Below, piece by piece: positions 1-9,466 of a stretch of DNA of 64,000 nucleotides (the stretch's first letter is position 1; the number at the start of each line of letters is the position of its first letter). Made by a program: the position numbers and the translations under genes. The stretch comes from Nectonema munidae. Taxonomy: Eukaryota > Nematomorpha > Nectonematoida > Nectonematidae. The notes beneath the pieces were generated by a model. The model saw only the letters and a list, made by a program, of their open reading frames with translations. It made no database searches and had not been told where the DNA came from. Location: contig JAUIRK010000292.1 in NCBI GenBank assembly GCA_030549495.1, positions 555,001 to 619,000 of the forward strand. Direction: 5' to 3'.

Positions 1-877
1 TTTTTAATTTAATTATGAACATTTTTTAATTATAATAAAATAGGCTTTTTATAAATTATATAACTTTAATCAACTCAAAATGTGTCTTATTTCTTAGAAA
101 GATGCCTACAATCCCAAAAATTTTGCAAGGGATCAATTTGAGGACTGAGGGTTGCTAAGCAAGTGGCCTAATTTTTGACCTGATTTGAGGCCTGAAAGCT
201 TAACAACTCGGTTGCTCGTAGACAAGGTCTAATTTATTCACTTAGTTAGTTTGGGTAATACTTTCAAAAATTCTTAAACACCTGATATGTCCTATAGGAA
301 ACTTTAACTTAAAAGATACTTGGTTTAAAATTCACGAGTCTCTAGTGCCTTTAGCTTCAATATTATGAAATCGGTTTCCAAAATCTATCCATTGATCTTA
401 AATTTGTATATGGCTATTAAAATAAAGTTTTATCCATTTGTTCTCAAATATTTGATCATTCATAGTATAAATCATAATATCTGATCTTCTTTTCTTGATA
501 CGAGTATAAATAACAAATTCAATAAAATATATTTTTCAGAAACTTGAAAAAAATTATATCTATCGATTTTTTGAATAAAAATTATTTCAATATATAACAT
601 TATTTTTCGAGTTTTAATTCATTCTTTTATTGACTTATGAAAGAAAGTGTTGATTTTTTTGCACTATTGAATTTTTTTTGTTTTAATTTCATTTTATTTT
701 TAAACTTTCCTTAAAATTGTATGTATTTATTAACATATTTTACTAACAAATAAATACGTTTTCCCACTTAATCAAGTTAAAAGAATGTATTACTTTAATA
801 GGTATCGTTTTATTTATAAGAGATATAGATTTAACAAAATATTCTCAAGGTATGAATCACTTTTTTTAACTCTCTAA
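1..877. other. AT-rich non-coding stretch
   Basis: No convincing coding frame, repeat boundary or RNA gene is visible here. It is very AT-rich with many poly-A/T runs. If the secretory ORF that follows on the - strand has further exons, they would lie in this stretch or beyond the window edge, but I could not pick one out. Confidence 0.4.
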
Positions 878-1504
878 TCAATAAAATACTTTTGTGTTTA
901 AAAATATACAATTCTTTGTTATTAAAAGTATAGGTAAAGAAGTTTTCGTAAACAAACCTTCGTTAGATCTTCCTATGGAACTCAAATATGTCTTGTGTGG
1001 AAATGATATGTGTATGCTTTTAAGAAACTTTGTCAATCGCGCATAGTTGTGATAAACCTTCTTTTGACTTTCCTGTAAATCTCTAAAGAAGAATGCTTTG
1101 TTTGTGCTTTTTTCGTTCTCTTTACTTTTGCTAGCGTTCTCACTCCCACTGATGAACTTTTTCAGGTAACGGATGAATTTTTCTCTCTGAATTTTAAAAC
1201 TTTTTTTCGTTTCATTTTTTTTGTCGCTACCTTCGTGCAGCGTGTTATTCTTGCCTTCGTTTTTTCTTGGCACAAATTGTTTTTGACAGGTGCACTTCCA
1301 TACAGCCTCAGGCGTTGTTTTCTTTATAACAACATGTGGTTCGCTTTCATCGGAAACTTGCCATTTTTGATTTACGAAGGTATCAACCAGTTTGAGAGTA
1401 TCTGTGCTATTATTTTGAAATTCTTTGTCCAAAATCTTTACAGATTTTGAAAAACTTCCACTGAAAGACACAGCAAGTAATAGTAATTTTAATAAAAACT
1501 GCAT
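878..1504 (-). CDS. Secretory-type ORF, unknown function, possibly a first exon
   Basis: This 208-codon - strand ORF starts with a typical signal peptide: Met-Gln-Phe, then a Leu-rich hydrophobic core and small residues up to about residue 19 (LAVSFSGSFS). The rest is Lys/Ser/Asn-rich with few cysteines (a CTC pair near residue 70) and possible N-glycosylation sites (NNST, NNT). Base composition is clearly less AT-rich than its flanks, which favours real coding. Near its end a GAAG|GTTTGT site (about 950-960) could be a splice donor, and the last 25-30 codons become hydrophobic and low in quality, so the true exon may stop there. A TATA-like stretch lies upstream at about 1530-1555 (- strand). 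I do not recognise the family; a secreted or lumenal protein is inferred only from the signal peptide. Confidence 0.5.
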   Translation of the reverse strand: MQFLLKLLLLAVSFSGSFSKSVKILDKEFQNNSTDTLKLVDTFVNQKWQVSDESEPHVVIKKTTPEAVWKCTCQKQFVPRKNEGKNNTLHEGSDKKNETKKSFKIQREKFIRYLKKFISGSENASKSKENEKSTNKAFFFRDLQESQKKVYHNYARLTKFLKSIHISFPHKTYLSSIGRSNEGLFTKTSLPILLITKNCIFLNTKVFY

Positions 1505-1840
1505 TTTTTAATTATTTTGTCTAAACGGATATACATACATATATAAAAAATCATATATTATACCGCACATTACAAATCTCTATAAAGTATTTGAATATGG
1601 ACACTAAGACGACAAGACTTTCACATTTAAACTGAAATGAAAGGTCTAAGCTTAGCCTTTAGTCAAAAACCGTATAAGTATAAATGAGATTAAATGTACT
1701 TTTCTTTCTAATGTCAGCATATAAAATAGGCTAATTCACAAAATAGATTTTCTCAAGTTTAAACTATCAAATTTAAAATTTAAATATTTGTGTCTTATCT
1801 ATCACGTAGTTACTCGTGGTGTGCCTAACTTTAATGCCGC
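1505..1840. other. Upstream flank of the secretory ORF
   Basis: AT-rich DNA with a TATA-like run at about 1530-1555 that could serve the - strand ORF. Nothing else is recognisable. Confidence 0.3.
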
Positions 1841-2092
1841 CAGAGGCGGTTCCTAATTTTGCCCACCCCCCCCCCCCCCCGTCAAAATTTCAAATAACAC
1901 TTTAAAACGCCCAAAACATTTTAATACACGTATATAGCCATGGAAAATTGGAATAAAATGTGTAACAAAGCATTATTGCATTTCTATTTAGATCTTAAAT
2001 ATCTGGATAAAATTTTTATTGTTGATATATTAATACGAATAAATTTAGCTCCTGGTGCGGAGCTCCCCTCCGGCCCACTTAGTACGCCACCG
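1841..2092. repeat. Candidate hAT-type MITE
   Basis: The left end reads CAGAGGCGGTTCC and the right end, read inverted, CGGTGGCGTACTAAG. Both resemble the CAGTGGCG-type termini of other hAT-like elements in this window. A run of about 18 C follows the left end, as is common just inside such termini. I could not find a matching 8-bp target duplication, so the boundaries are approximate. Confidence 0.35.
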
Positions 2093-2788
2093 TTACTTAC
2101 ACAAATCATACGTGTGTCTTATCTAAGTTAGTTCATTAGATTGCTACTAACCGATTTTAGTTAGCGCAAAGTAGATAATTTCGATTAAACTCTATTGAAT
2201 TCCATTGGAATTTTAGTTCTTTTGCGTTCCTCTACAAGAATAATAATCCAAAATCGGTTGAAACAAATAAGCTAAATATTTTCTTTTATATCTTTTTGCT
2301 TAAAATGTTTAGGGATTTCCTTTTCTTTATATTAATTCCTTAAGTTATGTAACTCATCTAAGCGTAGTATGAATCCTTTTCTGCAAGTCCTTCTGTATTT
2401 CTGACAGTATATTTTCCTCTTAAACTTCAGATAAACTTATTTTCCTTATTTTCAATGTCACACTTATGATTATAAAAGTGATTAAAAGTTTTGTTTCTTT
2501 AATGAAACTTGCTAATAAATATAGCTAATGTACAAACTAAATGATAATCATGAAACACTATAATACGTAGTAACATAGAAACAAAGTAAAAAGTGGTGAC
2601 TGTAAAATATATGTGATAACTTTATTTTTAAAATTCTGTTTTAACAAAAACTTTTAAAAGTAATCATCTACTTTCTTTTATATTCCAATTTTATATATTT
2701 GAAAGAGAATATTTTTAGGGGTGACGAATGAAAAATAAAAAATTAATTGATATCTCATTTACTAGAATGGAAATTCGAGCTCGATATG
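2093..2788. other. Non-coding AT-rich stretch
   Basis: No gene, RNA or repeat boundary recognised. Confidence 0.3.
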
Positions 2789-3570
2789 TCATCTGGGCAT
2801 TCTGTACACCTGGAACCAATTTGCTTCACTACTAAAGATTTTATATCCGTTTTTGGAAGTTTTGTAAGGAAGGGGCGCATAAATTAAAAGAAATATGACC
2901 TCATACCTCTCTTGATATTGACAAAATGAAGAAAAAGTGTGAGGACAGTGCAAACGTTTTAACCTTGAAAGTGAATCGAATGCATGCACGTTGGTTAGTG
3001 GAAAGAATAGGCGTGCCGACATCTACTCATCAACACAGAGTACGACATGGAAGCAGAAAACACCAGTATTCTTTATAGTAAACAATAACGCGTGTTTATC
3101 CCTCTCAACGCTCCTTACAGATAGATTTCTTACAAAACGGACCCTATTTTTCATTCGGGCGTTGGGTAGGTTGTCCAGATGCGCTTGCTCTTGATAATAA
3201 ATAATATTAGAAAACAATTTGCGTTCGAGATCACGATAGAATCTTCTTTGCTCATAGCTTCACACAAGCGATGCAAAACCTCGCCCTTCTTGATCAATAC
3301 ACCCAACTGGGCGTTTCCACTTGAACTATGTGTTTTGAGGACGAGTTGTTCTCTAGTTTTTATTTGCTACAAAATTTCAGCAAAATAAAAATAATACTTT
3401 CCAATTCTGTTTAATTTTGCAATTGTAACGCAGCCTGATAACACATGGGCCAAAGGTAATTGAGGTACAATCTTTGCATGTGTCTCTGCAGTTGCTAGCA
3501 TATATATGATGACATAGATTTTATTGCTAACCCCTTCCAAGAAAGTGAGCAAGACATATTGTTCATAGGA
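2789..3570 (-). pseudogene. Decayed ORF of an uncharacterised 'ALTGCDT'-type family
   Basis: Read on the - strand from about 3570 downward, short frames give VPQLPLAHVLSGCVTIAKLN-RIGK. This matches, from memory, a widespread uncharacterised invertebrate protein family with the signature 'VPxLxAAHxLTGCDTxAxxxGIGK'. Further downstream fragments (LGVLIKKGEVLHRL; then P-P-GYK...WF) fit its C-terminal part. The reading frame is broken in several places, so this is a remnant. Function is unknown; the family is often found scattered in repeat-rich genomes, which suggests a mobile element origin, but I cannot assign a class. Confidence 0.35.
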
Positions 3571-5248
3571 TGTGTTATCACAAAAAAACTTTCATAACAC
3601 CAATCCTGTTACCGTTACTTGTGGGAGGGAGCTGTTCAAAAAAGAAGATCTATCGGAAAATATTTGAGGAACTTTTTTGCTACCACTAACACGATTGAAA
3701 ATTGGAATATGTGCTCAATTTTTTCATGAAGATTGAAAAGATGAAGTCTCTAATCATAAGTAGCATAGAATCAGTTTTGAGACTTTTATAAAGAAAAGAT
3801 TTAATTAAGAATGCCATCTGATTATTTTTGCGTAAACTAAATTCAAGGTTTTTCAGAAAAAGTTTGTGAATCATGTGGTATTTATAGAGCCATCTACGCT
3901 CCCTTATTTGGCAAAAAAGCAACGATGCAATCACATTAGGAGAGCACAAACGAAAGAACTAACTTCTTAGTTGAATATGGAAGATAGAACTTCAGTATTG
4001 AATCTTTTTGATATCTGAATGAATGATCTCAAAAGTTTATTATATATACAATTTCCAGGTCCGTCGCACTCTTTTCCAATTCAAACACACCCTTTTGCAA
4101 TTCCATTACAACCTTTTACAATTGCGTTAGACCGTTTTAAAATGTTGTCGGACTTTCTTAAATTGAATCTTACGAATCTCCTTTCTCATTTTTCTTTCTT
4201 TTGAATTTGTCAGAAAAATAATCAGATTGAGAATGTAAAAAATAAAAATGTTTAGTCATTTTTCTGACCGTTTTCGAGGCAGAAGTCTAGCAAAACCTCG
4301 CACGCACACGATTTAAAAAAATAAGATGAAAATGACCATTCCAAAAGATGATAGAGCTTTATCTCAATCTGATGCCCTTTCTGCCATCAACGAAGTAGTA
4401 TGGAAACAGTATAAGGAAAATAAATTTAAAAGAAAGAAAAATAAGAAAAGAGATTAATTGGAATAAATTTTAGAAAGCACGGAAAAATCTTAAATGCTGT
4501 AAGAGAATTTCAAAAGGATGTAACTATAGTGATGATAAATCAATTGTGTTTTCGTTAACCAGTTAATTCATTGCCCAATATCTTTTTACTGATCGATTAA
4601 CCGATAAATTTTTATGAAATTTTGAGTCCATTGATATATACGTAAGATACAAAAATCATTAGTCAAGAAAACGGAAATAAATGAAAACAAATGTTTAAAG
4701 CATAATTGCAAGTACGAAACATGAAAATATGCTTACGCAACAACGTTTTAAAAAGACATAATATAAAATTACACAAGTCATTGCATTACACAGTAGTTTA
4801 AAAGTATCATCATATGTCATTTTATTATGATTCGCTAAATGATTTACGAGTTGGATTAATCGGTGAATTACGGTTCTGTTGTGGTGAATGATTCAGCCTT
4901 ATTCAAAGGTTAATAATCGGTTAATATTCACCGATTACCATCACTTGGCGTAATTGAAGTGAAAGAAGGTGCGCCGAAATTGCAAAAGGGTGCAACTAAA
5001 ATTGGTATTAACATAAAAATATAAATGAGAATGAATTTTAAGCAATCGTTTCAACTTGTTTAATAAAATAGGGTTAGTTTGTAGGCACTCTTGTTCATCA
5101 GCATTGCTCGCACTAGATATTTTTCGTGTTTTACTATGAAAATACTTTTAGGACACCGTTACATTTCTCTCCAAAAGATTCGATAGAAATTTTGAAAAGT
5201 TTACCCTCATTTCTAACAATCTACTCCTGTTAAAAAATGTATTGTATG
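3571..5248. other. Non-coding stretch with one weak inverted-repeat candidate
   Basis: Mostly AT-rich with no supported gene. Between about 4527 and 4946 the ends look like imperfect inverted repeats (TAGTGATGATAAATC on the left; AAGTGATGGTAATCGG when the right end is inverted), which would fit a hAT-like MITE. No matching target duplication was found. Confidence 0.25.
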
Positions 5249-6032
5249 CAGTGGCGTATACAGATTATTATTTTAATGCGAGGGGGACTTTAACAAGTTT
5301 AGAGGGGGAGGTGGCTTTAAAAAATTATCATGATAAGTAGGTGGTTATTATTAATGAAGTTGGACTTTTAAAAGAAATTCGTATTGCTTTGAATTTCTAA
5401 ATAAGTCAAACCTCGTTTATCTGACACTGTTGGTTTCACACTCTCTGATTGTGAATCGTCGGATTATGAAGTTTATAAAGAATCAATGCTTCAAACGAAA
5501 ATGTTATTTATTAACTAAAGTATATACAATATTTCAATTTAATCTGGAAAAATTCTTTCACAAATGATTACTTCAACTTCTAGCCTAGGGCAAATAGATG
5601 GAAAAAGTAAAGAAACTATTGTGTCGTCATTGCATTATCTCAGCTTTTCAGCGACAAACATATGGAAAATATTGCGCTTATTTTGTGAGCAAGTAGTATT
5701 GCACATTCAATCTTAAAATTTATTATAAATACTAAATTTTTTATATTTTTTCTGTTGGATTAACAAGATCTAGAAGCATGTTTAAGAGGAATTAGTTTGT
5801 TTTGAAGGACTATCAGTGTCAAAATAAGGAGGGAGACTAACTTTGAAAAAATCGCTTGTAGTCAGTAGCGTGTTGGTTCTAGAGGGGTTCTCGGATAATG
5901 GATGTCGGACTGTATATCTCTATTTACAAAAATAACTAACTGCAAGGTAAACCAATATGAAAGATGGATACTTCATTTTAAGAAAAGGGAGGGCCCTATA
6001 GCCAATGTTTCCACCCATTAAATACGGCACTG
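5249..6032. mobile_element. hAT-type non-autonomous element with exact 8-bp TSD
   Basis: A 784-bp element with termini CAGTGGCGTATACAG (left) and CAGTGCCGTATTTAA (right, inverted). It is flanked by perfect 8-bp direct repeats attgtatg at 5241-5248 and 6033-6040, the duplication size made by hAT transposases. No transposase frame is present, so it moved in trans. It contains a separate pogo-like insertion. Confidence 0.85.
5404..5912. mobile_element. pogo/Tigger-like MITE nested in a hAT MITE
   Basis: The right end read inverted is CAGTCCGACATCCATTATCC and the left end is AGTCAAACCTCGTTTATC. Both resemble the termini of pogo/Tigger-type elements (CAGTC-A-CTCG-TTATCCGA). The element is flanked by TA on each side (5402-5403 and 5913-5914), the duplication expected for the Tc1/mariner/pogo superfamily. 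No coding frame remains. Confidence 0.55.
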
Positions 6033-7546
6033 ATTGTATGTATATGTAGTATAACTATAGATTTTTTTTATACTCGGAGCCACAAGAAGTGTCTACCCTG
6101 TCTCCACACTCTCCCTTTGCAAATTCGTGGCCCGGACATTCAAAAAATCAGCATGTTATATTAAAAAAATGGGCATACTGCCTTTCGCTTCAAATAATTT
6201 TGGGCTCTTTCCCAATTCCCTCGATTGGCCTTACTTCATTTGTTTTACCCAATTTTATATAGTTATAGAAAAATCATACCCTTCAAAAAATCGAATAGTA
6301 AAATTGTTATTCAACTGTCATAGTAATAAAGAAAAAAAGATGAAGCTTAACGTTATATGATTAAGTTATGAATTTGTTAAGGTCTTGCGAGCGGTTTTCC
6401 CTTGTAAAGAAAAGTGTACGGTGAAGGCAATGAGACCTGAAAGAAAAATGGTCGGGCTTAAAGTTATTTAAGTGAAGAAGAGGATAGCTTTCGCAAACAG
6501 ATTCATAATACCTCTTTTAACAAGTTGAGATTCCCCAGTACAAAGGGCTTTCAAGAACTTTTTGTGAACTTTTCATGAAATATATGGCTTTAATCTTTAT
6601 ATGAGTGGTCGTAAATATGATAATTGAATAACTTAAATACTTAAAACAATACTGCTACACGATTGTCGCTATATAGATTCCATAAGACTTAAAACACTGG
6701 TGAGCTCGTTGTAAGCATAAAAAAGATATATGATATAGGCGCTTGCAGCAAACAAGTATAGGCTGAAAATGAAAAACAAGTAGCAATTATATCATCTTAT
6801 TGTGGAAAAATTGACAAATAGAGATTTAAGGGGAGAGAAGAAAGGATGAAATTTTTGATAAATGTTTATAATTGATATCCTTGATCACGACTTACATAGC
6901 ATCTTTGTTATTCTCCAAATAAGCAGGGAAGTTTGATTATTTGGGATGTTCTATCAGGAATGATAGCTGTATGTATTTGTTTAGAAGATATTAATCACGG
7001 AAAGATTTTCTATATATCTTGAGATAGATTTTTTGAAAAGGACTGTGATATTAAAAGTTATGAAGCAAATTATTTACATTGAGAACTATTTACACCCCCC
7101 CCCCTCAAAATTCCCCTTCATAAACTGTAAAATTAAATACTTTCCTAAAAACACCCATCATTATATTTTTCCTTGGATAAAAATTGGACATAATATTTCA
7201 TTAACAAAACGACGTTTCATTGACAGCCAAATGAGTTATCGTTAATTACTATTAAACTTTAAATATTCAATATTTCTTGTATTTTAAGTTTAACGTACTT
7301 TAACACATTTGATTTATCTAAATAATCAAGTTATTTAGTTAATTAGTTCGTTGGTTAATTATATATAGTTAATTAGAATCTGCAAGGAATTTAAAAGTGT
7401 GTGATTTGTGAATTGACCATTTGTGTTGATAACCGTATAATAGAGGTGAATATTAATTTTCTAAGAAGAAAGTTGGTTGTTAGAACACTTTAGTTTCAGG
7501 GTTTTATATTCCTATTAAGAGTTTTGGATATAGTAGTAAGAGTTTT
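6033..7546. other. Non-coding AT-rich stretch
   Basis: A few short open frames (such as 6127-6360 and 7033-7245) look like chance. A C9 run lies at about 7095. No gene or repeat boundary is recognised. Confidence 0.3.
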
Positions 7547-7711
7547 GGTGGCATGGCAGGTTGGTTGAGATGATGGACTTCTCAGAATGGAAGCCTCTAG
7601 GTTCGCTTCCTCATCGATACCAATTTGTTCATAGTTTGACATAAGCGGTACATCAGTGCCTTGTCAATGAGAACACACCCACGGTACCTTTATAAAAAAA
7701 AACCTTTTTAC
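7547..7711 (+). mobile_element. tRNA-derived SINE, + strand copy
   Basis: The head resembles a tRNA with an A box (about TGGCAGGTTGG, near 7555) and a B box GGTTCGCTTCC at 7600-7610, the internal pol III promoter. The body (CATCGATACCAATTTGTTC, then AGTTTGACATAAGCGG) and the end (GGTACCTTTA plus A-rich tail) recur in two other copies at 42621-42771 and 51685-51830. A 7-bp direct repeat agagttt flanks it (7539-7545 and 7712-7718). Confidence 0.8.
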
Positions 7712-8919
7712 AGAGTTTAAAGTGAATGTGTTTAATTATATTATTCACTTTAAAAAACTTTTTTCTAACTCTAAATTGCAGGATCTACCAAATACAGGGC
7801 CTATAGCAGATCGATTAAATTTACAAATGATAGTTTACAAATAAAAAATTGTTCTAGATTCTTCAAAAACGATAAAAACCACAAAATTTAAGAGCAAGAA
7901 TTTATTTTAAGAAGGAAATATAAAATAAAAATTGAAGAAAACTAAAAGATATTGCAAAAAGTCAAAAAAAAAAATTCAACTAAGCGCGGGGCCTGTAGCA
8001 GCTGCTACATCTGCTACTATGTTAAGCCGGCACTTTTTACTTTATTTGGAGAGGCATATTATATGTTCCATAAAGAATATTACAATATTTGATATAAGAA
8101 AATATGAAAGAGAAATACAATTTTCTTAGAAGAGAAAGTTGCGAGGGTTATTTGTATTTTTCAAATATATCAGCCAAACGAACAAACTTATAGTGGAATC
8201 AATCTTATACTTAGAGACCAAGTTTTATTTGCCATACTCCTGAATAATTTAATGGAATGAATTCACTTTTTGAATTTCATTATTGTTTATATTCCGCTTA
8301 TAGTAAAAACTCTATTTTGCTTCGAAAAATATAAAAAAAATTTTATTTGTAAAAAATAAAACGAATTAGGTTAAGTTTCGCCATTTAAAAACTTTAGGTA
8401 TGGATTTACTTTTTTTTAATTTAAGGTTTACGTATATTTCTTCGTCCAAAGATTTCGTTTTAAACGTTAATGTGCAACTGTGATGTCGAATCAAGGAACC
8501 ATGATAGGAGGGACGTTTTTCAAATCTGTTTAACTCTTAGGAATTTCAATATACTTTGAGAAACTATAGGAAATAGAAAAAGTTGTAAAGATATGCCAGT
8601 ATATGTATCATAATTTTTAGAGGTGTAGATAAAATATTACAATTTATTCTGTCAAAACCCTAAGGATCTTTTTCAAATCATATATTTTAAAAAAGATTTC
8701 CCCTTTTTACACAAGCCTATCAATCTCTTCACATTTTCGCAATCATCAACATCATCATCTATGCCGTATAATTAGTGCAATGCTTTGAAAAAATATTAAA
8801 ATTTTTCAGCATATTTAGCGCTGCTAAACTGAAACTTGTTCTAATCTTTTTTAAAAATTTTACAATTTCCCATTTTTTTTCTCTATTTTAGATGATTGAA
8901 GCGTATTCCTTTAATTTAA
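7712..8919. other. Non-coding AT-rich stretch
   Basis: No supported gene. The short open frame at 7932-8129 looks like chance. Confidence 0.3.
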
Positions 8920-9048
8920 GCCATTGACGCCCAGAGTCGACTATAGTCGACTTTACACAAATAAAATCGTTTGCGTTTATCAAAGCTCTTTAATACAAAT
9001 CTTCTGCTTTACATTAGATATGGTCTGATTATTCTGGTCGTTAACGGG
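8920..9048. mobile_element. TTAA-flanked piggyBac-like MITE with 18-bp palindrome
   Basis: A 129-bp unit bounded by TTAA at 8916-8919 and 9049-9052, ending ...CTGGTCGTTAACGGG. Near its left end lies a perfect palindrome, AGTCGACTATAGTCGACT (8935-8952). Its body (CTTCTGCTTTACATTAGATA) matches the inverted copy at 9356-9462. TTAA duplication with CCC/GGG termini is the hallmark of piggyBac-type elements; this unit has no coding capacity. Confidence 0.65.
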
Positions 9049-9052
9049 TTAA

Positions 9053-9182
9053 CCCATTTAAGGCCAAGCAAAGCAGGCGATATCTAAAAAAACGCAGACG
9101 ATTTATATTCAAATTCATTTAAAAAAGCAGACGAAGATGAAATTACTTATGTTCCGAAATAGGAACATTGGCCGTAAATGGG
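9053..9182. mobile_element. TTAA-flanked piggyBac-like MITE (130 bp)
   Basis: Termini are CCCATTTAAGGCCAA (left) and CCCATTTACGGCCAA (right, inverted), 14 of 15 matching. The element is flanked by TTAA at 9049-9052 and 9183-9186, sharing the left TTAA with the preceding unit. An imperfect palindrome GTTCCGAAATAGGAAC sits near the right end. The inverted copy at 25285-25414 has exactly the same length. Confidence 0.85.
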
Positions 9183-9355
9183 TTAATAAAACTTCTTGTA
9201 ATTTTTCTCGTTTACAAAATTCTCTATACCTTTTTAATATGATAGCAATTTTGATTTGATATAAATCAACAAAAATATATTATATATTAATCATAGTTAA
9301 AGAAAATTAGAAAAAATCACGGAGATTTAAATTTTAACTCTTTAACCCGTTTACG

Positions 9356-9462
9356 TTCAGTATAAATCAGACGATATCTAATGTAAAGCAGAAGATTTGT
9401 ATTAAACGCAGACGATTTTATTTAAAAGATGTCACCTATAGGTGATGTTAGTTGTATTTAGG
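9356..9462. mobile_element. TTAA-flanked piggyBac-like MITE (107 bp)
   Basis: Starts CCCGTTTACGTTCAG after TTAA (9352-9355) and ends before TTAA (9463-9466) with a decayed right terminus. The body ATCTAATGTAAAGCAGAAG is the inverse of the 8920-9048 unit. An imperfect palindrome (TCACCTATAGGTGA) lies where the relatives carry GTCGAC or GTTCC palindromes. Confidence 0.6.
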
Positions 9463-9466
9463 TTAA

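Noticed and set aside
4527-4946. Imperfect inverted repeat as a defined hAT MITE
   Set aside because: The ends align only loosely and no 8-bp duplication is present; kept only as a weak candidate in the region note.
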